Below, piece by piece: positions 1 to 7,487 of a stretch of DNA of 47,742 nucleotides (the first letter of the stretch is position 1; each line of letters opens with the position of its first letter). The notes beneath the pieces are model-generated. The model had not been told where the DNA came from and searched no databases. It worked only from the letters and a program-made list of their open reading frames with translations. Both the position numbers and the translations under genes were made by a program. Source of the stretch: Caryophanales bacterium UBA6380 (lineage in GTDB: Bacteria > Bacillota_I > Bacilli_A > RFN20 > CAG-826); NCBI GenBank assembly GCA_002438785.1, contig DJQS01000004.1, positions 1-47,742 on the forward strand, in the 5' to 3' direction.

Positions 1-114
1 AAATTTTGGGGTGCATATCGAAAGGGACTTTTTTTATAAAATTTAATATCTTAAAATTGTTATTGATTTTAAAACTGATATTTTATATTATATATAAATT
101 AATGGAGTAATAAA
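1..114. other. AT-rich leading intergenic segment
   Basis: No coding frame or RNA gene is visible here. It holds the upstream region of the first CNNM gene, including a GGAG ribosome binding site at 104-107. The gene upstream lies outside the window. Confidence 0.5.
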
Positions 115-1239
115 GTGGACCCGCGATTGTCAATCTTATTAGATTCAACAAATATTAATGGTACAAATACTGTATGGGGTATGCCAAGTTGGTGTGCCTG
201 GCTTATTATTGCTATATTATTAATTGTTAGCGGTTTATTTAGTGCTAGCGAAAACGCTTATTCAAATTGTAATAAGTATCATTTTAAAGTTTTAGCAAAT
301 AAAGGAAAATTCATTCCTAAATTGATAACTAAATTAGTTGATAAGTTTGATAATACTTTAATTACAGTTCTAGTTGGAAATAATATTGTACAGACTTTAA
401 TGTCTTTTTTAAGTGCAATATTATTTTATAATTTATGCAAACAATATAATTTAGGTGATGGTTTAGAAGCTATCTTATCAACAGTTGTGATGGCTTTTTT
501 AGTTTACATTATTAGTGATACCTGCCCTAAAATATTATCAAAAGCAATTCCAAATAGAATGGCTTATATTTTAGCCTTACCTGTTACTATTACATTCTAT
601 CTATTGTTTCCTGTCATTATGATTTTTAAACTATTTTTATGGGTAGTTCATAAAGCTTTTAAGATTAAAGATGAAAATTTATTGTCAAAGGAAGATTTGC
701 TTCATTCAGTTAATATTGCAATAAATGATGAAGATAATGAAAGTGAAAAAGATGATAAAAAAGAGAATCTTTTTGAGAACGATGAAAAAGAAATTATTGA
801 TAATGTATTTACCTTTGACTCGCTCAAGGTTTTAAATGTTTATACAAAAAAAGATAATGTTTTATCATTAGATATTAATAATTTATCAATCGAGAAGTTA
901 AATCGTGTAATTTCTAATACAGATTATAGTCGAATACCAATTTATGATGATGAGGAAAGCAATGTTATTGGCATTTTAATAGTTAAAACTTATTTTGAAG
1001 AATATAGTATTGATCCTCATTTAGAAATACGTTCAATATTAGAAAAACCTGTATTCATAGATATTAATATGAATATAGATGATGCTCTTGATGAATTAAA
1101 AAAAGAACAAACACACTTAGCTATTGTTTTAGATAATAATAAATATGCTGGCATAATAACTATGCAAGATATTCTTGAAGAATTAGTCAAAGATATTGAT
1201 GAAAAGCCTATTAGAAGGAGACTAGTTAATCATGAATAG
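115..1239 (+). CDS. CNNM/CBS-domain membrane protein (TlyC/hemolysin-like), short form
   Basis: This is a member of the DUF21 (CNNM) plus CBS-pair family, which are membrane proteins linked to Mg2+ or other divalent cation export. The start is GTG, chosen because GGAG lies 7 bases upstream. Hydrophobic segments lie near residues 26-45, 80-105, 120-138 and 150-178, as expected for a CNNM core. An acidic linker near 205-225 leads into a CBS pair from about 235 to 365. The protein stops soon after the second CBS domain and lacks the C-terminal CorC_HlyC domain that its neighbour has. It overlaps that neighbour by 8 bases, so the two are co-transcribed and may act together. The substrate cannot be read from sequence. 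Confidence 0.85.
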   Translation: MDPRLSILLDSTNINGTNTVWGMPSWCAWLIIAILLIVSGLFSASENAYSNCNKYHFKVLANKGKFIPKLITKLVDKFDNTLITVLVGNNIVQTLMSFLSAILFYNLCKQYNLGDGLEAILSTVVMAFLVYIISDTCPKILSKAIPNRMAYILALPVTITFYLLFPVIMIFKLFLWVVHKAFKIKDENLLSKEDLLHSVNIAINDEDNESEKDDKKENLFENDEKEIIDNVFTFDSLKVLNVYTKKDNVLSLDINNLSIEKLNRVISNTDYSRIPIYDDEESNVIGILIVKTYFEEYSIDPHLEIRSILEKPVFIDINMNIDDALDELKKEQTHLAIVLDNNKYAGIITMQDILEELVKDIDEKPIRRRLVNHE

Positions 1240-2542
1240 GGAAATACTTATAACAATTTATATTTGCGTATTAATTATATTTTTTATTCTAAGTTTCTTT
1301 TTTAGTAGTAGCGATATGGTTTATGGAAGTGTTGACATAATTCATTTAGAATCAGAACTTAATAAAAATAAGAAAAAAAGTGTTAGATATGCATATAAAT
1401 TGACAAAAGAATATGATAAAACTATATCTACAATTTTATTATTAAATGATACTGTTAATGCTGGGTTAGATTCTATTTCTACATTAGTTGGTGTTAATCT
1501 TGCTTATATTATATTAATTAATCCATCAAATGCAATAAGTGAAAATTGGGGCCTTATCGCTTCATTAATTTGTCTTGTTTTTAAGATTATTTTTGGGGAA
1601 ATCACTGCAAAATCCATTGGAAAAATTTTTAATTTCAAGCTATCTATAATTTATAGTAAGTTAATTAATGCGCTGAATTATGGATGTTTACCAATCACTT
1701 TTCTTGTTTCTAATTTTGGGAAACTAATAACTTATCCTATTACACATAATGTAACTGATGTTGAAATAAGTGAAGATGATTTACATGAAATGGTTGACGA
1801 TATTAAGACACAAGGATCTGTTGATGAAGAAAAAGCTAATTTACTTCATGATACAATAACTTATACTCAAACTGAAGCTTATGAAATAATGACTCCACGT
1901 GTTGACATTTATGCTATAGATATTGATGATGATATTAATAATATATTATTAGATCCTAATTTATTTAAATATAGTAGGGTTCCAGTTTATCAAGGAACTA
2001 TTGATAATATAATTGGATTTATTAAAACTAGAGCGTTGATGGTTGCTAAAATTAATAATGTAAATATTAATATAAGAGAAATACTACATGAGCCATTACG
2101 TTTCCCTCGTTCAATTGAAATCAATGATATATTAAAAGCTTTTAAAAAAGAAAAACAACATTTTGCACTTGTTATGGATGAATATGGCGGAGTAGAAGGC
2201 ATATTGACTCTTGAAGATATTTTAGAGGAAATTGTTGGCGAAATTTGGGATGAAAAAGATGACCCGGATACAATTTATACTAAAAGAAATGATGGTACCT
2301 ATATTGTTGATGGGAAGTTAAATTTAGAAGATTTTTGCGAGTTATTCGATTTGAATTATGATGAAATTGATACGGATTATGTTACAATTGGTGGTTTTTG
2401 TGTTGAATTGCTAGATGATAAGTTTGCTAAAATTAATGATGTTATTAAATTTAAAAATTTAGAAATGAAAGTGTTATCTGTAGATAAAAATAATTCAATT
2501 GATAAATTATTAATTAAAGTCAATAAAACAAACGAAGATTAA
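1232..2542 (+). CDS. CNNM/CBS/CorC_HlyC-domain membrane protein
   Basis: This is a full-length relative of the preceding gene, 436 residues. The N-terminal half is a DUF21/CNNM membrane domain starting with a hydrophobic helix at residues 5-24. A CBS pair follows at roughly 215-335, including the typical EIMTPRVD entry motif and the segment ALVMDEYGGVEGILTLEDIL. A C-terminal CorC_HlyC domain occupies about 350-430. Family members are implicated in Mg2+/Co2+ efflux or homeostasis; older annotations call them hemolysins. An AAGGAG site lies 11 bases before the ATG. Its stop overlaps the end of the convergent HAD gene by 4 bases. Confidence 0.9.
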   Translation: MNREILITIYICVLIIFFILSFFFSSSDMVYGSVDIIHLESELNKNKKKSVRYAYKLTKEYDKTISTILLLNDTVNAGLDSISTLVGVNLAYIILINPSNAISENWGLIASLICLVFKIIFGEITAKSIGKIFNFKLSIIYSKLINALNYGCLPITFLVSNFGKLITYPITHNVTDVEISEDDLHEMVDDIKTQGSVDEEKANLLHDTITYTQTEAYEIMTPRVDIYAIDIDDDINNILLDPNLFKYSRVPVYQGTIDNIIGFIKTRALMVAKINNVNINIREILHEPLRFPRSIEINDILKAFKKEKQHFALVMDEYGGVEGILTLEDILEEIVGEIWDEKDDPDTIYTKRNDGTYIVDGKLNLEDFCELFDLNYDEIDTDYVTIGGFCVELLDDKFAKINDVIKFKNLEMKVLSVDKNNSIDKLLIKVNKTNED

Positions 2543-3192
2543 TTTAAATTAAATAGATTCTTTATTATTTCTTGCAATTCAATTGTGCTTTTTACAACTA
2601 TCTTATTATATTTACTTAAATCAATCGTTCTAATTGTTTGATCGTAATTTGCACTTATTATATCAATATTTGCTTCATTACAAGCTTTTATATCGGATAA
2701 ACTATCACCTACATAAATAACTTCACTGTTCTTGTAATTATGATCATTTAATAAAGATAAAATATTAAAAACTTTATTCATTTTATATTTATTTCCTACG
2801 TAATAAGGTTTTAAAAATATATTATCAATATTTAATAATTTTAATGATATATTTAGCGTTTCTATACATCTTCCAGTAAGAACATATAGAGGTATTTTTT
2901 GCTTTTTAAGATAAATTAATAATTCATAAATTCCTGAAATTAAGTGAGGCATCATGATAGGAGAATATTTTTGATACAAAGATAGAAAATAAATAAAGGC
3001 GTCTTTATTATATTTTTCATTTAATAAGCTCATAAGTATACCTTCCTCATCTTTGCCATAATGAGATAAGATTTCTTCTTCTGTAAAAGACTTATTTAAA
3101 AATTTAATACAAGTTTCGTTTAAACAACGATAAATTAAAGGAAAAGAATGTACTAATGTCCCATCAAAATCAAAAATAATTGCTTTCTTCAT
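2539..3192 (-). CDS. HAD-superfamily phosphatase (phosphoglycolate phosphatase/PpaX-like)
   Basis: This is a 217-residue HAD hydrolase. The catalytic motif DFDGT lies at residues 8-12 (nucleophile D8, acid/base D10) and the Mg2+-binding motif GDSLSD near residue 162. The four-helix cap between them is of the Gph/PpaX type, so substrates such as phosphoglycolate, pyrophosphate or another small phosphoester are possible. The sequence does not decide between them. No ribosome binding site precedes the ATG. Instead a TGTTATAAT extended -10 box ends 6 bases upstream, which suggests a leaderless transcript. It converges on the CNNM pair. Confidence 0.85.
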   Translation of the reverse strand: MKKAIIFDFDGTLVHSFPLIYRCLNETCIKFLNKSFTEEEILSHYGKDEEGILMSLLNEKYNKDAFIYFLSLYQKYSPIMMPHLISGIYELLIYLKKQKIPLYVLTGRCIETLNISLKLLNIDNIFLKPYYVGNKYKMNKVFNILSLLNDHNYKNSEVIYVGDSLSDIKACNEANIDIISANYDQTIRTIDLSKYNKIVVKSTIELQEIIKNLFNLN

Positions 3193-3198
3193 ACTTTT

Positions 3199-3204
3199 AT
3201 TATA
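3199..3204 (-). promoter_or_regulatory. -10 box 6 bases before the HAD start codon (leaderless promoter)
   Basis: On the minus strand TGTTATAAT is followed by six bases and then the ATG. Transcription normally begins about 7 bases after the -10 box, which puts it at the start codon itself. No Shine-Dalgarno sequence is present. Confidence 0.55.
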
Positions 3205-3235
3205 ACAAAAAATTTTTTAAAAAAATAATAAAAAT

Positions 3236-3262
3236 TTAGCACTTACCTCTTGACAGTGCTAA
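3236..3262. promoter_or_regulatory. CIRCE operator 1 (HrcA site)
   Basis: The arms TTAGCACTT and CAGTGCTAA are separated by exactly 9 bases, matching the CIRCE layout TTAGCACTC-N9-GAGTGCTAA. The 3' part overlaps the -35 box of the hsp20 promoter, so bound HrcA would block RNA polymerase. Confidence 0.9.
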
Positions 3263-3277
3263 AAATATGATTATAAT
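3250..3277 (+). promoter_or_regulatory. hsp20 promoter
   Basis: TTGACA (3250-3255) and TATAAT (3272-3277) are both perfect consensus boxes with a 16-base spacer. The promoter lies between two CIRCE elements. A strong promoter under tight repression is the usual heat-shock design in Gram-positive bacteria. Confidence 0.9.
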
Positions 3278-3281
3278 ATAG

Positions 3282-3308
3282 TTAGCACTTGAAGAAATAG
3301 AGTGCTAA
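3282..3308. promoter_or_regulatory. CIRCE operator 2 (HrcA site)
   Basis: The arms TTAGCACTT and GAGTGCTAA flank 9 bases, one mismatch from consensus. It begins 5 bases after the -10 box and so covers the transcription start and early leader. Confidence 0.93.
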
Positions 3309-3335
3309 AGGTAAATAAAATCGGAGGTATTGTTT

Positions 3336-3743
3336 ATGAGCAGAAAAAATGAGTTAGGTTTTTATGAAGATCCTATTTTTGGAGATTTCTTTGCACCAGT
3401 ATTTAGACATAATAATGAGAATATGATGAAAACTGATATTAAAGAAAACGATAACAATTATGAATTTATAGTCGACTTACCTGGAGTCAAAAAAGAAAAT
3501 ATCTCTTTGGATATAGTTGATGGATATTTGACTATCGAATATCACGAAGAACATAATGAAGATGAGAAAAATCATGGTAAATTTATTAGAAAAGAAAGAT
3601 ACTATGGTAGTCAATCTCGTAGTTTCTATGTTGGAGATATTGATAAAGAAAAAGTTGATGCATCATATGATAATGGTGTATTAAAAATTTATGTTCCAAA
3701 GGAAAAGGAAACTAAAGAAGTTAAAAAGATAACTGTTAAATAA
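3336..3743 (+). CDS. hsp20: Small heat shock protein, Hsp20/alpha-crystallin family
   Basis: This ATP-independent holdase chaperone binds unfolding proteins in the cytoplasm during heat stress. The alpha-crystallin domain spans about residues 33-130, with the family signatures DLPGVKKENI and, near the end, YDNGVLKIYVPK. At 135 residues it is typical in length. The ATG at 3336 is preferred over an upstream in-frame TTG at 3330 because GGAGG lies 8 bases before the ATG but only 2 before the TTG. It is a single-gene unit with two CIRCE operators upstream and a strong terminator downstream, so it should be controlled by HrcA. hrcA itself is not in the window. Confidence 0.95.
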   Translation: MSRKNELGFYEDPIFGDFFAPVFRHNNENMMKTDIKENDNNYEFIVDLPGVKKENISLDIVDGYLTIEYHEEHNEDEKNHGKFIRKERYYGSQSRSFYVGDIDKEKVDASYDNGVLKIYVPKEKETKEVKKITVK

Positions 3744-3760
3744 TATAGATTTAATAGCGA

Positions 3761-3790
3761 AAAAGCTACCCTTGAGGTAGCTTTTCTTTT
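3761..3790 (+). terminator. Intrinsic terminator of hsp20
   Basis: A perfect 10-base stem (AAAAGCTACC with GGTAGCTTTT) encloses a 5-base loop and runs into a T-rich tract. Confidence 0.9.
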
Positions 3791-3839
3791 ATTTATCGGT
3801 TGAAATTTGTTTCCTTTTTTAGTAATATTATAAGGCTAT

Positions 3840-3915
3840 GGTCCTCTAGCTCAGCTGGCAGAGCAACTGACTCTTAATCAGTGGGTCCGGAGTTCGAATC
3901 TCCGGAGGATCACCA
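3840..3915 (+). tRNA. tRNA-Lys(CTT)
   Basis: A complete cloverleaf: acceptor stem GGTCCTC/GAGGATC, anticodon arm ACTGA-CTCTTAA-TCAGT with anticodon CTT, T-arm with TTCGAAT, discriminator A and encoded CCA. It reads AAG; the TTT isoacceptor is in the array near 18.25 kb. A possible promoter, TTGAAA (3800-3805), 17 bases, TAATAT (3823-3828), lies just upstream. Confidence 0.97.
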
Positions 3916-3925
3916 AATTGTATTT

Positions 3926-3956
3926 AAGTCTTGATGAGCTAATATCAAGGCTTTTT
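3926..3956 (+). terminator. Terminator of tRNA-Lys
   Basis: AAGTCTTGAT pairs with ATCAAGGCTT (10 pairs including a G-U) around an 8-base loop, followed by a T run. Confidence 0.8.
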
Positions 3957-4081
3957 ATTATAAAATATTTAAGAACTGCAAGAAAAATATTGTTTTTATA
4001 ATATATTAATGAATTGATTTTAGATAATTATTAACTAAAGAATAAATATTGATAATTATATTACGTTATTATATTTATATT

Positions 4082-4110
4082 TTGACATTCTCATTTTATT
4101 AATAAATAAT
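4082..4110 (+). promoter_or_regulatory. Candidate promoter of the helicase-nuclease gene
   Basis: TTGACA at 4082-4087 is a perfect -35 box. Seventeen bases later AATAAT (4105-4110) matches the -10 consensus at 5 of 6 positions. A second TATAAT (4173-4178) abuts the ATG but is too close to drive this start codon. Confidence 0.5.
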
Positions 4111-4120
4111 AAAGACTAGG

Positions 4121-4135
4121 GATTATTAGATAATC
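4121..4135. repeat. Short inverted repeat in the helicase leader
   Basis: GATTAT and ATAATC flank TAG, a perfect 6-3-6 dyad about 10 bases after the candidate -10 box. It is a possible operator, but in AT-rich DNA chance is a real alternative. Confidence 0.35.
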
Positions 4136-4178
4136 GTTTATTTTTAAAATTTTGTAAATATAAAAATATTAATATAAT

Positions 4179-7100
4179 ATGCAGTATTCAATTAAAAATT
4201 ATATATATCAAGCAATTATCCAAAAACATTGGCTGGCAATTTCTTATATTAATAAAAAAAGTGAGACTACTGATTTTTATATTGGAATAAAAGATATTGA
4301 TATTGATAAAAGCATTATTAAATGCGATATATTTAATCCTTTTAAAAGTAATGAAGTTATTAAAAATAATGGCAAGGAACTTTTTATTTATATAGATAGA
4401 ATAACATCAGCTAAGATATTAAAACAAAGTTATTATGAAACGCCAATTGACTTATATAATAAGATAAATAATGATAAAAATATAAGTGTATTTCTAGATG
4501 TAGTTAAATTTGACAATAATATATTGCAATATCTTTCGGATTGCTATCAATTGGATAACGACCCTTTTTTAAAGGAAGTAGTTATGATTGATGGAATAGA
4601 TATTCATACATTAAAAAATGGAAATAAATATAAATTAAATGATGAACAATTTAATATTTTATTAGAAAAAGTATTTAAAAAAAATAGATATGAAGCAGAG
4701 ATTGCTAATCGCTATCAAACCTTAGCAATTAATAAGTTTTCGATTGATATTAATGACAAGCAATATGTTGTAGCTTATCGCGTTTTGACCCTCAACTTTT
4801 TAAATAAAACACTGAAAATTTCTGAAAATTCATCTATCAATAAAACATTTTTAATTGATGAAGATAAAAAAATAACTCTAGGAGCGTATTTAGATATAAA
4901 TCCAGATGAGTTTTGTACTAATTTTGATAACAACGAAAAAGAATACATTGAATTAATTAAAGAAAATTTTCGAAATAATGAAAAAGTTAATACAAGACCA
5001 ACAATTTTTTTACTTAGTAGAAATAATAATAACTTTATAGATGAAACTTTTGAATCAATTTATAAAATGGATAAGGAAGGGAAACTACCTACTCCATTAA
5101 AAGCCTTTTTTGGGAGGAATAAAACTAGAAATGGATCATCAAAAGAAGTTAATTTGATTGTATTTAATAAAAACAAAATTAATATTGACCAAATGCGCGT
5201 TATTTATAACTCAATGATTAATCGTGTGACTTATGTTAAAGGACCGCCAGGAACTGGAAAAACTGAGACAATTTTTAATGTACTTTTATCTGCTTATGTT
5301 AATGAAAAAAGTGTTTTAGTTTGTTCGAATAATAATAATCCGGTTAATGATATCTATAAAAAAATGGATGAGTGTTTGTCTATTAAAAAGCCATTTTTAG
5401 AAGAAAAAGAAAAAATAATTATTCCAATTCTTAGACTTGGCAATAATAAAGAAATGGGAGAGACAATTCTTAAATTAAGAGAAATAATAAATTTTTTATC
5501 TAAAAACTATAAAACAAATTTGCGAGACGATTTAACTGAAATGAGTAAGGATAGATCTTTATCAAATTTTAATGAATTAAAAAAACTTCTAATTGAATAC
5601 GAAACGCAAATCAATCTTAAAGAACGACTTGAAACTCTAAAAAAAATTAAAACTTTAACAACAATAAAGCAAATTAATGTGAAATTAGAAGAACAAATTT
5701 TATCTTATGAAAATAAAATTGTTAAATCTAATGAAATAAAAGATGAAGAAATATTAAAATATGCAGTTTCTGCTTCTGAAGATAAAGACTTTCAAAATTT
5801 TATTTATTATTCTTCATTATCCAAATTAAGAAAATTATTAAATGGAAATTACAAGGAATTAATTGATATTATTAATGAGTCAAATTTAAATGACGGTATA
5901 ATTGCATTCAATAAATGGTTAAGAAATGATATAAACTTGAAACATTTACTTTTAGTATTCCCAATTATTTTATGCACAAATCAATCCTGTTATAAGCTTG
6001 GAACTCCTAATCCTCACTTCGATTTAGTAATTATGGATGAAGCAGGGCAATGTAATATTACTACATCTTTAATTCCTATTGTAAGAGGGAATAGCTTACT
6101 TTTAGTTGGTGATACTAATCAATTACAACCTGTAACAGTTATTGAAGAGTCTTTAAATGAAAACTTACTTAAAAAATATAATATTTCGAAAGAATATAAT
6201 TATATTAATAATTCAATATTATCAACAATGTTACAAAAAGATAATAATTCGAAAAAAATTCTGCTTAGATATCATTATCGATGTGGGAAGTTAATTGCTA
6301 ATTTTGTTAATAAAAGATTTTATAATGAACAACTAAAAATATTAAATAATAATTCAGGTAATCTTGTTTATTTTAATACTAAAAATACAAGAAATCCAAA
6401 TGGAAGAAATTCGTACGATGAAGAAGCAATTGAAATTGCAAAAATTATTAAAGACAATGGTTATAAAGATGTTGGTATCATCACACCATTTATTAATCAG
6501 GCTAATTTAATTAATGATTATCTAAAGAAAATGGGAATTAATTATGCAAAAGCTGGAACAATTCATACGCTTCAAGGATCAGAAAGATCCATAATTATTA
6601 TGTCAGCTGCTTTATCTATAAAAACTGGTCAAAAGACAATGGATTGGATAAAAAATAATCATGAATTAATAAATGTTGGAGTTACAAGAGCTAAAAATAC
6701 TTTTGTATTTGTTGGTGATAAAGAGGCAATCGACAAGTTAAGTGGTGATGAAACTAATGATATTAAAGTTTTGTCAGATTATGTTTACAATAATGGAAAA
6801 ATTATAGTTCCAAAAAGTGATGTTATCATATCGTATGATTTCTCTAATGACTCAAAAAATGAAAAAGATTTTTTTGATACAATTAAGCCCTATTTTAATA
6901 GGCGTGGTTCAAAATTTAAAATCGAAAGAAATGTCGCTTTAAAAAAAGCAATTAAGAATGTTGATATAAATGATTTAATTTTTATTGGAAAAAAAGAATT
7001 CGATGTAATTGTTAAAGTTTCAGGAGGATTTTTTAATAAATTTTATCGAACTATCGTTGCTTTTGAAATTGATGGTGGTGAGCATATTGGTAGTAGATTA

Positions 7101-7283
7101 ACCTCTAAATTAGATAGACAAAAAGAAGAAATTTGTAAAAAATATGGAATAAAACTAATACGTATTGCTAATAGTGCCGTTAAGGATTATGAATCGATTA
7201 TCAGTTTATTTGAATTTGTAGTTAAAGATTTAAAAGATATAGATGAAGCCTATTCACAAATGAATTTATTTGATGAAGATTAA
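4179..7283 (+). CDS. WYL-like domain / SF1 helicase / DUF2726-like nuclease fusion
   Basis: This is a 1034-residue multidomain protein. Residues about 1-85 resemble a WYL ligand-sensing fold (an Ala-Ile helix, the strand LAISYINK, and a late RI motif). A superfamily 1 helicase of the Upf1/Dna2 type follows. Its Walker A is GPPGTGKT at 355-362 and its Walker B is DEAG at 620-623. Motif III is GDTNQLQP, motif IV has YHYRCG, motif V is TLQGSE and motif VI has TRAK at 836-839. About 260 mostly helical, charged residues lie between motifs I and II. The C-terminus (about 890-1034) has FDVIV, FEIDGGEH near 965 and an R/K-rich helix before GIKLIRI, the pattern of DUF2726 endonuclease-like domains. 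No ribosome binding site is seen. The gene stands alone next to tRNA-Lys. Nucleic-acid processing or phage defence is inferred, not shown. Confidence 0.85.
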   Translation: MQYSIKNYIYQAIIQKHWLAISYINKKSETTDFYIGIKDIDIDKSIIKCDIFNPFKSNEVIKNNGKELFIYIDRITSAKILKQSYYETPIDLYNKINNDKNISVFLDVVKFDNNILQYLSDCYQLDNDPFLKEVVMIDGIDIHTLKNGNKYKLNDEQFNILLEKVFKKNRYEAEIANRYQTLAINKFSIDINDKQYVVAYRVLTLNFLNKTLKISENSSINKTFLIDEDKKITLGAYLDINPDEFCTNFDNNEKEYIELIKENFRNNEKVNTRPTIFLLSRNNNNFIDETFESIYKMDKEGKLPTPLKAFFGRNKTRNGSSKEVNLIVFNKNKINIDQMRVIYNSMINRVTYVKGPPGTGKTETIFNVLLSAYVNEKSVLVCSNNNNPVNDIYKKMDECLSIKKPFLEEKEKIIIPILRLGNNKEMGETILKLREIINFLSKNYKTNLRDDLTEMSKDRSLSNFNELKKLLIEYETQINLKERLETLKKIKTLTTIKQINVKLEEQILSYENKIVKSNEIKDEEILKYAVSASEDKDFQNFIYYSSLSKLRKLLNGNYKELIDIINESNLNDGIIAFNKWLRNDINLKHLLLVFPIILCTNQSCYKLGTPNPHFDLVIMDEAGQCNITTSLIPIVRGNSLLLVGDTNQLQPVTVIEESLNENLLKKYNISKEYNYINNSILSTMLQKDNNSKKILLRYHYRCGKLIANFVNKRFYNEQLKILNNNSGNLVYFNTKNTRNPNGRNSYDEEAIEIAKIIKDNGYKDVGIITPFINQANLINDYLKKMGINYAKAGTIHTLQGSERSIIIMSAALSIKTGQKTMDWIKNNHELINVGVTRAKNTFVFVGDKEAIDKLSGDETNDIKVLSDYVYNNGKIIVPKSDVIISYDFSNDSKNEKDFFDTIKPYFNRRGSKFKIERNVALKKAIKNVDINDLIFIGKKEFDVIVKVSGGFFNKFYRTIVAFEIDGGEHIGSRLTSKLDRQKEEICKKYGIKLIRIANSAVKDYESIISLFEFVVKDLKDIDEAYSQMNLFDED

Positions 7284-7350
7284 AATTTATTAAACAATAT
7301 GCTATAAAAAATCACTAATTAGTTTGTTTAAAAAATAATTTATTTAAGCA

Positions 7351-7434
7351 TTAAATATAGTTTTGCTATGTTATTTAACAAATTTACTTCATTGTTTTTC
7401 TATCATTCATTGCTTAAAAATAGTTTTGTTTATT
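7351..7434. repeat. Two imperfect direct repeats upstream of pepC
   Basis: Copies start at 7351 (TTAAATATAGTTTTG) and 7414 (TTAAAAATAGTTTTG). They match at 14 of 15 positions and are spaced 63 bases, about six helical turns. The rest of the 204-base gap between the helicase gene and pepC shows no gene or clear terminator. Confidence 0.35.
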
Positions 7435-7487
7435 ACTTGAAATCGTTATTTTAAAATATAAAATATAAGAAAGAAAAGAGGTCTTAT

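Noticed and set aside
4173..4178. TATAAT directly abutting the helicase ATG as its promoter
   Set aside because: Transcription would start inside the coding sequence and no suitable downstream start codon preserves the WYL-like N-terminus.
7284..7335. Possible terminator after the helicase-nuclease gene
   Set aside because: TTAAACAA and TTGTTTAA can pair but enclose a loop of about 26 bases with no T run, so the evidence is too weak.
3840..7487. Integration of the helicase-nuclease gene as a mobile island at the tRNA-Lys 3' end
   Set aside because: No second copy of the tRNA 3' end (for example around CTCCGGAGGATCACCA) was found after the gene, and there is no integrase or transposase. The tRNA proximity is noted but no attachment site is claimed.
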